Origin: Rhizobium sp. 16-449-1b
GTDB lineage: Bacteria; Pseudomonadota; Alphaproteobacteria; Rhizobiales; Rhizobiaceae
Direction: 5' to 3'
Assembly: GCF_017741935.1 (NCBI RefSeq)
Contig: NZ_JAGHMH010000024.1
Coordinates: forward strand, 124,001 to 188,000
DNA: 64,000 nucleotides
This document shows positions 8,695 through 17,060 of this stretch, one piece after another; within the stretch, counting starts at the first letter, position 1; each line of letters opens with the position of its first letter. Position numbers and translations under genes: made by a program. A model generated the notes under the pieces. That model saw nothing but the letters and a program-made list of their open reading frames with translations. It ran no database searches and was not told the origin of the DNA.

Positions 8695-9669
8695 ATGGTC
8701 AGCATTGAAATGATCGTCGCCGCCCGCGCCCGCCTGCGTGGACATGCCCGCCGCACCCCGCTTCTTTCCTCTCCATTTCTCGATGAGATCGCCGGGCGCC
8801 GGCTGTTCATCAAGGCCGAATGCCTGCAGCACACCGGCTCCTTCAAGTTCCGCGGCGGCTGGTCGGCCGTCTCGGCGCTGGAGCCCGAAGTGCGCGCCCG
8901 CGGCGTCATCGCGTTTTCTTCCGGCAACCACGCCCAGGGCGTCGCCCTTGCCGCCAGGCTGCACGGCGTCCCCTCCGTCATCATCATGCCGTCCGACGCC
9001 CCGAAGCTGAAGATTGCTAACACCCGCGCGCTCGGTGCAGAGGTCGTGCTCTACGACCGCGCCACAGAAGACCGCGACGCGATCGGCGCGCGTCTCTCCG
9101 AAGAACGCCGTCTGACCCTGATCAAGCCCTTCGACGAACCGCAGGTGATCGCCGGTCAGGGCACGACCGGGCTGGAGATCGCCGAACAGGCGGAAGAGGA
9201 AGGCGTGACCGCAGCCGAAGTGCTGATCCCCTGCGGCGGCGGCGGTCTCACTTCGGGCATCGCGCTGGCGCTCGAAGCCCGCACGCCCGGCTTCCGCGTC
9301 CGCCCCTGCGAGCCCGAAGGCTTCGACGACACCACCCGCTCGCTGGCCTCGGGCAAGATCGAGCGCAACGCCACGCTATCAGGCTCGATCTGCGACGCCA
9401 TCATCACCCCGCAGCCCGGCAACATCACCTTCCCTATCCTGAAACGCCTCGCCGGCCCCGGCCTCGTCGTCACCGACGAAGAGGCGCTGCGCGCCATGGC
9501 GCTGGCCTTCACTCGCCTGAAGATCGTCGTCGAACCCGGCGGCGCGGTCGCGCTGGCCGCCGCGCTGTTTCATGGGGAGCAGTTGCGGGAGGATACCGCG
9601 ATCGTGGTGACCTCGGGTGGCAATGTGGATGACGAGATGTTTGGTCTGGCGTTGGCGTTGCAGGGGTAG
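8695..9669 (+). CDS. threonine/serine dehydratase (PLP fold type II)
   Basis: A 324-residue PLP enzyme of the threonine dehydratase / serine racemase group. The PLP lysine is in TGSFKFRG (about Lys51), the substrate loop is SSGNHAQG (about 84-91), and the phosphate-binding glycine loop is CGGGGLTSG. It lacks the C-terminal ACT-like regulatory domain of biosynthetic IlvA, so a catabolic dehydratase or racemase is more likely. Related families include hydroxyaspartate dehydratase, which I cannot exclude. It stands alone, 70 bases after the AraC-type gene; cotranscription is possible. Confidence 0.88.
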   Translation: MVSIEMIVAARARLRGHARRTPLLSSPFLDEIAGRRLFIKAECLQHTGSFKFRGGWSAVSALEPEVRARGVIAFSSGNHAQGVALAARLHGVPSVIIMPSDAPKLKIANTRALGAEVVLYDRATEDRDAIGARLSEERRLTLIKPFDEPQVIAGQGTTGLEIAEQAEEEGVTAAEVLIPCGGGGLTSGIALALEARTPGFRVRPCEPEGFDDTTRSLASGKIERNATLSGSICDAIITPQPGNITFPILKRLAGPGLVVTDEEALRAMALAFTRLKIVVEPGGAVALAAALFHGEQLREDTAIVVTSGGNVDDEMFGLALALQG

Positions 9670-9763
9670 GATCGCGAGGTTGATGCTGCGGGATGTAGCT
9701 CTAAGGACGAGAGGTCGGCGGGTGCTGTAGCCGGCTCCAAGACCGAGGTCTCGGCGGGCGTGT

Positions 9764-9915
9764 TACCCCCCTCTGCCCTGCCGGGCATCTCCCCCACGAG
9801 GGGGGAGATCGACCCGTGGATAGATCTCCGCCAAACAATGTGCATGGAGCGAGCGGGTGCGCCCAGCCAATCTCCCCACCTGTGGGGGAGATGCCCGGCA
9901 GGGCAGAGGGGGGTA
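9764..9915 (-). repeat. 152-bp palindromic intergenic repeat, copy 1 (inverted orientation)
   Basis: The ends are inverted repeats of about 30 bases: TACCCCCCTCTGCCCTGCCG at the left and its complement at the right. Inside are smaller stems (CTCCCCCACGAGGGGGGAG and CTCCCCACCTGTGGGGGAG) around a core with CGCCAAACAATG. The same element occurs at 13095-13247 and 36336-36487 in the opposite orientation. It encodes no transposase. The flanks (9670-9763, 9916-9996) hold nothing I recognise. Confidence 0.9.
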
Positions 9916-9996
9916 TCCCACGCACTGAACCTGCGGCGAACTCACTTACCGCACGGCCCCGCATAGCCCCCAGTCACACCCGCACCAACCGGCTCC

Positions 9997-10803
9997 CTAC
10001 CCCTCCGCAAGCCCCCGCCGGATCGCCACCTCCACCGGGCAATAATTCCCATCCGCCCGCTCCAGCGAAAACGGCTGCCGTAGCCCAAGCGGCGGCTGCG
10101 CCATGAAGCGTGGGGTCTTGCCGCGATGCATCTGCGCCGCATGCACCAGGAACGGATGGCACAAATAGACCGTACCCGCCGCCCCCGTCGCCAGTGCCTG
10201 CGGCCGCTCCGCCCCCATATGCTCCAGATACATATGCGACCGTCCCGCCTCGCCCGCCGGCGCCAGATAGCGCGCCATGTCCTTGTGCGAGCCCACCCGG
10301 ATACGCGTCGGCGCATCCTCCTCGCCGACATCGGAAAACAGAAAGAGCATCAGCAACGCCCGGTCGCGCGAGGTGACATTCACCCGCCACGCCGAGAAAT
10401 CGCTGCGCTCGTCGGGGTCTCCCGTCTCCCCGGCGAAGCTCAGATCCACATGCCAGCCGGCATCTCCGGGATCATCGGGATGCGGAAACCGTACCGGGAA
10501 GCTGCCGAGCCCGTCGCGCGGCAGCCACCGCCCCTTGCCCACCAGCTGGTCGAAAGCCTGATGCAGCACCGGCGTGTTGGCCGCCGCAGCAAACGGTCCG
10601 CCGCCATAGCCGGGAAGCCTGATGACGGGATGGGTCCAGGTCGAGGGATCGCCGCGGTCGCAGGGAATGTCGCGCCACATGATATCGCGCGCCTCCTCGG
10701 CCAGTTCACGCGGAAAGGCATTGTCGATGCGGATGAAACCGCGATCGATGAACAGCTCGATATCAGCCGCGCTGAGCACAGGCGGATAGGTTTTGTCGGT
10801 CAT
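9997..10803 (-). CDS. phytanoyl-CoA dioxygenase (PhyH) family protein
   Basis: A 268-residue Fe(II)/2-oxoglutarate-dependent dioxygenase. The metal triad is visible: GWHVDLSF gives His118 and Asp120, and CHPFLVHAAQ supplies the distal His (216 or 221). An Arg further on (PRFMAQPP) could bind 2-oxoglutarate. Known members hydroxylate small molecules, but the substrate cannot be told from sequence. The start ATG at 10803 is the only good one and the length is typical. A 16-codon ORF with a hairpin lies upstream (10935-10985). No metabolic partner is adjacent; the next gene upstream is a LysR regulator that faces another operon. Confidence 0.82.
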   Translation of the reverse strand: MTDKTYPPVLSAADIELFIDRGFIRIDNAFPRELAEEARDIMWRDIPCDRGDPSTWTHPVIRLPGYGGGPFAAAANTPVLHQAFDQLVGKGRWLPRDGLGSFPVRFPHPDDPGDAGWHVDLSFAGETGDPDERSDFSAWRVNVTSRDRALLMLFLFSDVGEEDAPTRIRVGSHKDMARYLAPAGEAGRSHMYLEHMGAERPQALATGAAGTVYLCHPFLVHAAQMHRGKTPRFMAQPPLGLRQPFSLERADGNYCPVEVAIRRGLAEG

Positions 10804-10934
10804 GGAAATTGCTCCATCTGCGCCTCCCCGGAGCGTCGCTCGTCTGACAGGAGGCGGATTTCGGTCAAGCGGCGCTGCCGGCCGAAGGGCCGGGTTGCGG
10901 TCGCGTCTTCAGGGCCACAGTGGTGGCCGAACCT

Positions 10935-10985
10935 TTAGCGGCTCAAGAAGAAGACCGAAGCGATGTTGAGCGTGAGCGTCATCAT
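10935..10985 (-). CDS. possible 16-residue leader peptide upstream of the PhyH gene
   Basis: The frame reads MMTLTLNIASVFFLSR and then TAA. It lies in the 228-base gap between the LysR gene and the PhyH gene, on the same strand. Two G+C-rich hairpins follow it: GGCCAC/GTGGCC arms at 10913-10928 and CCGGCC/GGCCGG arms at 10878-10893. That layout resembles a leader peptide with attenuator-like stems. There is no clear ribosome binding site and no run of a single amino acid. I do not know this peptide. Low confidence that it is translated. Confidence 0.25.
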   Translation of the reverse strand: MMTLTLNIASVFFLSR

Positions 10986-11031
10986 GATGGGTGAAGGCTA
11001 ACAGCGGCCGGCCGACGGGTCAACCGCGCCC

Positions 11032-11973
11032 CTACCGTGCCATCCGCACCGCACTGATGGCAGCGGGCCTCGCAACCTCGCCAAGCACATCCGAAACCGA
11101 CTGCCGCACCAGCCCGGCCAACCTCGCCACCGCCGGCGCGCTCTCGGCCTCGGCGCGGTGCAGCACCAATCCGAGCCCCGGCAATTCAGGCAGCGCCAGG
11201 TCTTCCGCCATGAGCGGCCGCACCTTCGCGGGCAGGCCGACCGGCGTGCGCAGCGTCACACCGAGCCCCGCCGCCGTCGCCGCCCACAGGCCGCCGAGGC
11301 TAGGGCTGACGAAGGCGAGCCGCCAGGAAATGCCCGCCGCATCCAGCGCTTTCGTCGCTGCGCTGCGCATCAGGCAGGGCGCCTCGAGTGCGGCGAGCGG
11401 CAGCGGCTCTCCGCTTGCGCGGTCCCACCCTGATGCCACGGCGGCCGAGCCGATCCAGCGCATCGGCACCTCGCCGATCCGGTCGCAATGCGGCGTCAGC
11501 GTCCCGTCGCTCCAGGCGAGCGCGAGGTCGAGCTTGCCCGATGTCACCCGCTCGATCAGCTCGACGTTGCGCACCACGCGCGCCTCGATCCTGACCTTCG
11601 GATGCGCCCGCGCGAAACGACCGAGCACGTCGGGGAGCAGCGTCTCGCCGAAATCCTCCTGCAGCCCGAGCCGCACCCAGCCCTCCAGCTCGACGCTGTG
11701 CACGGCCGCCGCCGCCTCGTCGTTCAACTCCAGCAGGCGCCGCGCATAGCCGAGCATGGTTTCGCCGGCATCGGTCAGCGCCAGCCCGCGGCCGGACTTG
11801 CGGAAGATCGGCGTGCCCGCCTGCTCCTCCAGCTTCTTTAGCTGCGCACTCACAGCCGAGGTCGAGCGCCCCAGCCGGTCGGCGGCGCGCGCGAAATTGC
11901 CGAGCTCCATGCCGGTCACGAAGGTTCTGAGAACGTCGAGGTCGAAGATCGTCCGTCGCATCGAACAGTCCAT
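11032..11973 (-). CDS. LysR-family transcriptional regulator
   Basis: A 313-residue LysR-type regulator. The N-terminal winged helix-turn-helix (about residues 10-68: LRTFVTGMELGNFARAADRL then STSAVSAQLKKLEEQAGTPI) is followed by a periplasmic-binding-like effector domain (about 95-300). It is divergent from the tautomerase-DUF4865 pair at 12068, and the 94-base gap contains an A+T-rich stretch with the imperfect palindrome GGATCGATGATCC, a plausible LysR site. By the usual LysR logic it probably controls that pair and itself. The effector is unknown. Start: the ATG at 11973; a second Met (MRR) at residue 5 is possible. Confidence 0.88.
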   Translation of the reverse strand: MDCSMRRTIFDLDVLRTFVTGMELGNFARAADRLGRSTSAVSAQLKKLEEQAGTPIFRKSGRGLALTDAGETMLGYARRLLELNDEAAAAVHSVELEGWVRLGLQEDFGETLLPDVLGRFARAHPKVRIEARVVRNVELIERVTSGKLDLALAWSDGTLTPHCDRIGEVPMRWIGSAAVASGWDRASGEPLPLAALEAPCLMRSAATKALDAAGISWRLAFVSPSLGGLWAATAAGLGVTLRTPVGLPAKVRPLMAEDLALPELPGLGLVLHRAEAESAPAVARLAGLVRQSVSDVLGEVARPAAISAVRMAR

Positions 11974-12067
11974 ATTTTCAGGATCGATGATCCGTTATAT
12001 TCTGATTTTCTGTATTATCGTGCCGTGCGATCCTCTTTCTGTCAACATCTGGGAAAAGGAGGCAAAC

Positions 12068-12487
12068 ATGCCCTTCACTCGTATCTCGCTTCTGAAAGGC
12101 AAGTCGCCGGATTACATCGCGGCCCTCTCCGAGAGCCTCCACCGCGCCATGGTGGAAACCTTCAACGTGCCGCCAGCCGATCGCTTTCACATCATCCACC
12201 AGCATGAACGTGGCGAGCTGATCTTCGACCGCAACTATCTCGCCGGCCCACGTTCCGACGATTTCGTGCTGATCGCCATCACTGCCGGCAAGCCGCGCAC
12301 AGCGGAGGCACGCGCCGCCTTCTTCAAGCGCGCGGTCGAATTGCTCGGCCAGTCGCCGGGCCTGCGCCCTGAGGATGTGATGATCGTCGTCAACACCACG
12401 GCGCCGGACGAGTGGTCTTTCGGCAATGGTGGGCAGCAAATGCTGGAGCCCGGCTGGGAAATCCGGGCGATGGAGACCGCGCCATGA
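12068..12487 (+). CDS. tautomerase-family protein (4-oxalocrotonate tautomerase fold)
   Basis: A 139-residue protein beginning MPFTRISLLKGKSPDYIAALSESLHRAMVETFNVPPADRF. Removal of Met1 would expose Pro1, the catalytic base of the tautomerase superfamily. The start is set by a strong AAGGAGG at 12056-12062, so the longer open frame upstream is not used. It is larger than the single-unit 4-OT (about 62 residues) and resembles the fused two-unit tautomerases. The stop overlaps the start of the DUF4865 gene (ATGA), so the two are translationally coupled. Substrate unknown; probably controlled by the divergent LysR gene. Confidence 0.85.
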   Translation: MPFTRISLLKGKSPDYIAALSESLHRAMVETFNVPPADRFHIIHQHERGELIFDRNYLAGPRSDDFVLIAITAGKPRTAEARAAFFKRAVELLGQSPGLRPEDVMIVVNTTAPDEWSFGNGGQQMLEPGWEIRAMETAP

Positions 12488-13035
12488 TCGCCATGCAATA
12501 TGGCTTCACCCTGCCGGCCGACTACGACATGGCGATCATCGACCACCGCATCCGCGACAAGGGCCCGATGACCGACGGCTTCCCAAACCTCGGCTTCAAG
12601 GCCTATCTCACGGCACGCAAGGGCGAACTCGGCGCAACCGACAATCTCTACGCGCCCTTCTACCTCTGGCGGCATGCAGAAGGCGCGAGCGACTTCCTTT
12701 GCGGCCCCGGTTTTGAGGCCGTCAGCCAATCCTTCGGCCGGCCGCAGGTGGCGACGTGGATTGTCTGGCACGGCGATGTGGCGCCGGATGTGGCCGAGGC
12801 GCGTTTCGCCACGCGCGAGATCTTGACGCTGGGTACGGACGTTTCGCTCGCATCCGTGCGGGAGAGGGAAACGGCGCGCGCCAGCGAGCTGTCGGATCAG
12901 CCCGGCGTGCTCGCATCCGTCGCGGCGTTTGATCCCTCGGGATGGAAGATGACCCGGTTCGCATTGCACACGGACGCGCCTGCTGTGTCGCCGTCGACGC
13001 GGATCTATCGCGTCGGTCACGTGTCCTTGCCGTGA
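12484..13035 (+). CDS. DUF4865 family protein
   Basis: A 183-residue protein starting MIAMQYGFTLPADYDMAII. It resembles the DUF4865 family, of unknown function, often found next to LysR regulators and tautomerases. Conserved-looking stretches include GFKAYLTARKG, LYAPFYLWRHAEGASDFLCG and WIVWHGDVAP. No signal peptide or membrane helix. The ATG at 12484 overlaps the tautomerase stop. The pair plus the divergent LysR gene looks like a small inducible module that modifies an aromatic or keto-acid type compound, but that is inference. A palindromic repeat begins 60 bases after the stop. Confidence 0.75.
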   Translation: MIAMQYGFTLPADYDMAIIDHRIRDKGPMTDGFPNLGFKAYLTARKGELGATDNLYAPFYLWRHAEGASDFLCGPGFEAVSQSFGRPQVATWIVWHGDVAPDVAEARFATREILTLGTDVSLASVRERETARASELSDQPGVLASVAAFDPSGWKMTRFALHTDAPAVSPSTRIYRVGHVSLP

Positions 13036-13094
13036 GGGGCGATCGCGAAGTCTCCGCTTTTGTAGAATGCTGATCGAGAGGTCAGTGGGTGTGT

Positions 13095-13247
13095 TACCCC
13101 CCTCTGCCCTGCCGGGCATCTCCCCCACAGGTGGGGAGATCGGCTGGGCGCGCCCGCTCGCTCCAATCTTCATTGTTTGGCGGAGACCTGATCACGAGTC
13201 GATCTCCCCCCTTGTGGGGGAGATGTCCGGCAGGACAGAGGGGGGTA
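13095..13247 (+). repeat. palindromic intergenic repeat, copy 2
   Basis: Same element as 36336-36487 in the same orientation, and as 9764-9915 in the opposite one. It begins TACCCCCCTCTGCCCTGCCG, carries CTCCCCACCTGTGGGGGAG-like inner stems and a CATTGTTTGGCG core, and ends with GGACAGAGGGGGGTA. The right half has the variant GTCCGGCAGGAC in place of GCCCGGCAGGGC. No coding capacity is expected. Confidence 0.9.
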
Positions 13248-13289
13248 TTCCACGCACCAAGCCAGCGACCCACCCAACAACCCGACAAC

Positions 13290-13322
13290 GAAAAAACCCG
13301 CCACCTCCAGGAGGCAGCGGGT
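13290..13322 (-). terminator. intrinsic terminator of pyk
   Basis: On the minus strand the stem arms ACCCGCTGCCTCC and GGAGGTGGCGGGT fold with one mismatch around a tiny loop and are followed by six T. It begins 27 bases after the pyk stop, as expected for a Rho-independent terminator. Confidence 0.85.
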
Positions 13323-13348
13323 CCCAACTCAATCAAACCAAATTCGGA

Positions 13349-14788
13349 TCAAAACCCGCTCTGGCCGTCCGAACCGATATAGGCGATGCGCAGCATGTTC
13401 GTCGCACCCGGTGTCCCGAGCGGCACGCCGGCCGAGATGATGATGCGGTCGCCCGGCTTGCCGAAGCCTTCGTCGGCGACGATGCGGCAGGCGCGGTTGA
13501 CCATGTCGTCGAGGTCGGTCGCGTCATGCGTGACCACACAGTGCAGGCCCCAGACGATGGCGAGGCGGCGTGCGGTCTGGATAACAGGCGACAGCGCCAG
13601 GATCGGCACCTGCGGACGCTCGCGCGAGGCGCGCAGGCCCGTCGTGCCCGACGAGGTGTAGCAGACGATGGCCGACAGGCGCAGCGTTTCGGCGATCTGG
13701 CGGGCAGCCAGCGAAATCGCGTCTGCGCCGGTGGCTTCCGCCTGGGCGCGCTGTGCGTAGATGATCCCGGGATAGTGCGGCTCGCGCTCGATGGTGCTGG
13801 CGATCGACGCCATCGTCGAGACGGCTTCAACCGGATAATCGCCGGACGCGGATTCGGCCGAGAGCATGACGGCGTCGGCGCCTTCGAAGACGGCGGTCGC
13901 GACGTCGGAGACTTCAGCGCGGGTCGGGACCGGCGCCGAGATCATCGATTCCAGCATCTGCGTGGCGACGACGACGGGCTTGCCCGAACGACGGCAGGCG
14001 CGGATCAGCTGCTTCTGGATCCCGGGAACGGATTCGAGCGGCATTTCGACGCCGAGGTCGCCACGAGCAACCATCAGCGCGTCGGAGAGCTCGATGATCT
14101 CTTCGATCCGCTCGATCGCCTGCGGCTTTTCGATCTTCGCCATCAGGCCGACGCGGCCGCGGGCGATCTTGCGCACTTCGACCAGATCTTCCGGACGCTG
14201 CACGAAGGAGAGCGCAACCCAGTCGACGTCGTCGGTTGCGAGAACCGCATCGAGGTCGGCGCGGTCCTTGTCGGTCAGCACGCCGGCGGTGAGGATCGTG
14301 TCGGGAAGGCTGACGCCCTTGCGGTCGGAAATCCGGGTGCCGGAGATGACGGTCGTGACGATGCTCTTGCCGTCGCATTTTTCAGCGCGCAGCGCCAGCT
14401 TTCCGTCGTCGATCAGCAGGCGGTCGCCCGGCTTCACGGCTTCGAGAATTTCGGGATGCGGCAGGAACACGCGGTTCTTGTCGCCGGGGGTGTCGTTGTT
14501 GTCGAGCGTGAACGTGTCGCCCGGCTTCAGGTCGACCTTGACGTCGGCGAACTTGCCCACGCGCAGCTTCGGACCCTGAAGGTCGGCGAGAATGCCGATC
14601 GGGCGGCCGCTGCGCGCTTCGACGGCGCGGATGCGCTGGATCAGCGTGCGCATCGTATCATGGCTCGCATGGCTCATGTTGATGCGGAAAACGTCGGCAC
14701 CGGCCTGGTGCAGCTTCTCGATCATCGCTTCTTCGGACGAGGCGGGTCCGAGCGTTGCGAGGATTTTTACTTTGCGGTTACGCTTCAT
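13349..14788 (-). CDS. pyk: pyruvate kinase
   Basis: Converts phosphoenolpyruvate and ADP to pyruvate and ATP, last step of lower glycolysis / Entner-Doudoroff flow. The 479 residues start KILATLGPASS, have MNMSHAS-like FRINMSH, and the signature VGLMAKIEKPQAIERIEEI with the catalytic Lys, then MVARGDLGVEMP and VVATQMLESM. The C-terminal domain (about 350-479) is present. Length is normal. The start ATG overlaps the stop of the upstream DUF1036 gene (TGATG at 14786-14790), so translation is probably coupled. Confidence 0.97.
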   Translation of the reverse strand: MKRNRKVKILATLGPASSEEAMIEKLHQAGADVFRINMSHASHDTMRTLIQRIRAVEARSGRPIGILADLQGPKLRVGKFADVKVDLKPGDTFTLDNNDTPGDKNRVFLPHPEILEAVKPGDRLLIDDGKLALRAEKCDGKSIVTTVISGTRISDRKGVSLPDTILTAGVLTDKDRADLDAVLATDDVDWVALSFVQRPEDLVEVRKIARGRVGLMAKIEKPQAIERIEEIIELSDALMVARGDLGVEMPLESVPGIQKQLIRACRRSGKPVVVATQMLESMISAPVPTRAEVSDVATAVFEGADAVMLSAESASGDYPVEAVSTMASIASTIEREPHYPGIIYAQRAQAEATGADAISLAARQIAETLRLSAIVCYTSSGTTGLRASRERPQVPILALSPVIQTARRLAIVWGLHCVVTHDATDLDDMVNRACRIVADEGFGKPGDRIIISAGVPLGTPGATNMLRIAYIGSDGQSGF

Positions 14789-15330
14789 CAGTTCGGACTT
14801 TCCTGGGTGCCTGGGGTATCGGAAAGTTGAACCATCCAGCTGCCCTGGCGGCCCGTGTCATATTCCTTGAACCCCATCTTCTGATAGCCACGGGCGTAGC
14901 AATCATTGACGCCCGTGATCTTGAATTCGTTCTCCGCCACGCACATCTGCACGTCGCCCGTCCATCGTCCTCCCCGGGCGGCGTCTTCGGCGTAGAGATA
15001 GTAATAGCGAGACTGAAGCTCTCCCTCGATCAGTGTCGCGCAGGTCGTTGCCGGGACCTGCCACCAGCCTTCCGTCATCCAGCCGTCCTTGGCCCGGTAC
15101 CCGATCGCCACGCCGACTAGATTCTGCGTACCGTTGCAGACGCGAAAATCCGCGCGAGCCACATCGGCAATGAAGAACGGCGAGAACGCCGCGAGAACAA
15201 AAAGAGCAAAACGGGCAAGCGGCCCGGAACGCGTAAGGAAACATGGCGCGGTCTGGATCAACACGACTTCCAATTGGCTCCCGGTTATTCGTTGTCGTGC
15301 CTTCTTGCGCTGCCTCCCGGCGAAAGTCAA
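14788..15330 (-). CDS. DUF1036 exported protein
   Basis: Up to 180 residues. A hydrophobic stretch (LARFALFVLAAFSPFFIADVARA) acts as signal peptide, followed by the DUF1036 domain, seen as DFRVCNGTQNLVGVAIGYRAKDGWMTEGWW and ENEFKITGVNDCYARGY. Four cysteines could form two disulfides. The family is common next to pyk in rhizobia and its function is unknown. The start is uncertain: the ATG at 15330 gives a long basic N-terminal region before the signal; GTG or TTG codons near 15264 (after GGAAG) would give a more normal signal peptide. The stop overlaps the pyk start. Confidence 0.8.
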   Translation of the reverse strand: MTFAGRQRKKARQRITGSQLEVVLIQTAPCFLTRSGPLARFALFVLAAFSPFFIADVARADFRVCNGTQNLVGVAIGYRAKDGWMTEGWWQVPATTCATLIEGELQSRYYYLYAEDAARGGRWTGDVQMCVAENEFKITGVNDCYARGYQKMGFKEYDTGRQGSWMVQLSDTPGTQESPN

Positions 15331-15502
15331 CGCAATGCTAATCGATTATATTTCTGACATCAAACAAGAGGCGCAGTCGCCGCCGCAAGGATCGCGCGGA
15401 GATTGCCAAGCCATAGCGAAGTGATTGCCAGGTGTTTGATCACGGGGCGCGCTTGAACCCTTCCTCTGCCCGTGCGATCAGAGACACGCTTGCAAACAGT
15501 CA

Positions 15503-16306
15503 ATGGCATTGTCCTCGATGAACGACTTCCAATCCTTCGAAATTCTAGGCGGACATCATGACAGGGGTATGGTGCTCCTGGGCGACCATGCAATGAACCG
15601 CCTGCCGGAACGCTATGGCAGCCTGGGCCTGCCCGAGAGCGCCTTTGGCCGGCATATCGCCTATGACATCGGCATCGAGGGGCTGACGCGAGCGCTGTCT
15701 GAAAAGCTTGGCGTGCCCGCCGTGCTCGGCGGCTTTTCGCGCCTGCTGATCGATCCGAACCGCGGCGAGGACGACCCGACGCTGATCATGAAGATCTCCG
15801 ACGGCGCCATCATTCCGGGCAATCACCCGATCACCCAGGAAGAGTGGAACGGCCGCATCGCCAATTTCCACCGCCCCTATCACAATGCCGTCAGCGAGAC
15901 GATTGCGAAGGTCGCAGCCGCCACCGGCAAGGCGCCGCTGGTGCTTTCGCTACATTCCTTCACGCCCGCCTGGAAAAACGTGCCGCGCCCATGGCACGCC
16001 GCCGTTTTGTGGGACAGCGACCACCGCGCCGTCGCCCCGCTTCTTGACTTGCTGCGCGCCGATCCCGATCTGGTGATCGGCGACAACGAGCCCTATGATG
16101 GCGCGCTGAAGGGTGACACCATGTACCAGCATTGCATGGTCACGGGCATCCCGCACGCGCTGCTGGAGGTTCGCCAGGACCTGATCGGCGACGCCCCAGG
16201 AATTGCGGCTTGGGCCGACCGGCTGGCGCCGATCTTCGCGACCATGAACGCCGACCCGGCGCTGCATCAATACCAGGTGCACGCCTCGCGCACCGGCCCA
16301 TACTGA
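15503..16306 (+). CDS. N-formylglutamate amidohydrolase family protein
   Basis: A 267-residue member of the FGase family, which hydrolyses N-formylglutamate to formate and glutamate in histidine breakdown or acts on related substrates. Motifs include LLGDHAMNRLPERYG, HIAYDIG, RLLIDPNRGEDDPTLIM and LSLHSFTPAW, with His and Glu residues suited to bind zinc. Start ATG at 15503; a second at 15518 (MNDFQSF) is also possible, neither with a strong binding site. It is followed by DUF1244 and gapR on the same strand. No hut genes are adjacent, so a role in histidine use is not certain. Confidence 0.85.
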   Translation: MALSSMNDFQSFEILGGHHDRGMVLLGDHAMNRLPERYGSLGLPESAFGRHIAYDIGIEGLTRALSEKLGVPAVLGGFSRLLIDPNRGEDDPTLIMKISDGAIIPGNHPITQEEWNGRIANFHRPYHNAVSETIAKVAAATGKAPLVLSLHSFTPAWKNVPRPWHAAVLWDSDHRAVAPLLDLLRADPDLVIGDNEPYDGALKGDTMYQHCMVTGIPHALLEVRQDLIGDAPGIAAWADRLAPIFATMNADPALHQYQVHASRTGPY

Positions 16307-16321
16307 CGATAGGAGAGCAAA

Positions 16322-16627
16322 ATGACCGAGCTCAGCAAGGAACAACAGACCGAATTCGAAGCCGCCGCTTTCCGACGCCTCGTCGCGCACTTACGCGAAC
16401 GCACCGACGTGCAGAACATCGACATGATGAATCTGGCCGGCTTCTGCCGCAACTGCCTGTCCAACTGGTATAAGGACGCGGCCGATGCCGATGGCGTCGA
16501 ACTGACGAAGGACGAAGCCCGCGAGATCGTCTACGGCATGCCCTTCGACGAGTGGAAAAGCCGCTACCAGACCGAAGCGACGCCCCAACAAAAAGCCGCA
16601 TTCGAAAGCAACAACCCGCACAAATGA
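16322..16627 (+). CDS. DUF1244 family protein
   Basis: A 101-residue protein starting MTELSKEQQTEFEAAAFRRL, after a good AGGAG. The core VQNIDMMNLAGFCRNCLSNWYKDAA and EAREIVYGMPFDEWK are conserved features of DUF1244, a widespread proteobacterial family of unknown function. Two cysteines (FCRNC) might bind metal. It lies 15 bases after the amidohydrolase stop and is probably cotranscribed with it. Predicted soluble, alpha-helical. Confidence 0.9.
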   Translation: MTELSKEQQTEFEAAAFRRLVAHLRERTDVQNIDMMNLAGFCRNCLSNWYKDAADADGVELTKDEAREIVYGMPFDEWKSRYQTEATPQQKAAFESNNPHK

Positions 16628-16717
16628 GCCCCGGCTCTGTCGAATAGGCTTGACCCCGGCTGATCTTCACGGCAGTCAACGCCATCCGAATTTTTATCCC
16701 CCTAGCAGGAGAACACG

Positions 16718-16981
16718 ATGTCTGATGCCCACGGCGTTGCCCGCGACCAGCTTCGCGCTTTCATCGAGCGCATTGAACGGTTGGAAGAAGAAAAGAAGAC
16801 GATCGCCGACGATATCAAGGACGTCTACGGCGAAGCCAAGGGAACCGGCTTCGACACCAAGATCCTGAAGAAGGTCATCGCGCTGCGCAAGAAGGATGAG
16901 CAGGAGCGTCTCGAGGAAGAAGCGATCCTCGACACCTATCTGGCCGCCCTCGGCATGATCGAAGGTCCGGCAGAAGCCTGA
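16718..16981 (+). CDS. gapR: GapR-family DNA-binding protein (DUF2312)
   Basis: An 87-residue helical protein of the DUF2312 family, whose characterised member is GapR of Caulobacter, a nucleoid-associated protein that binds overtwisted DNA and helps replication. The sequence shows the family core: IERIERLEEEKKTIADDIKDVYGEAKGTGFDTKILKKVIALRKKD, a long coiled coil, then ILDTYLAALG. A clear AGGAGA precedes the ATG. It ends 26 bases before a strong terminator. Nothing in the neighbourhood suggests another role. Function transferred from the family. Confidence 0.9.
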   Translation: MSDAHGVARDQLRAFIERIERLEEEKKTIADDIKDVYGEAKGTGFDTKILKKVIALRKKDEQERLEEEAILDTYLAALGMIEGPAEA

Positions 16982-17007
16982 TTTTCGATTTCTATCGAAC
17001 CAAACAA

Positions 17008-17042
17008 GAAAGCCGCCGGGTCACCCCGGCGGCTTTCTTTTT
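17008..17042 (+). terminator. intrinsic terminator after gapR
   Basis: A perfect 13-bp stem (GAAAGCCGCCGGG / CCCGGCGGCTTTC) with loop TCAC, followed by TTTTT. It lies between gapR and the convergent dehydrogenase gene and may also stop transcription coming from the other side, though the T-run there is weaker. Confidence 0.92.
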
Positions 17043-17060
17043 ATCTCTTTGTCCCGGCGA

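Noticed and set aside
9701..10106. Several short open frames within and around the first palindromic repeat
   Set aside because: They follow the repeat symmetry and recur as shifted copies at the other two repeats, so they are not genes.
13067..14830. A 587-codon open frame on the plus strand
   Set aside because: Antisense to pyk and running through a repeat and its terminator; no recognisable domain.
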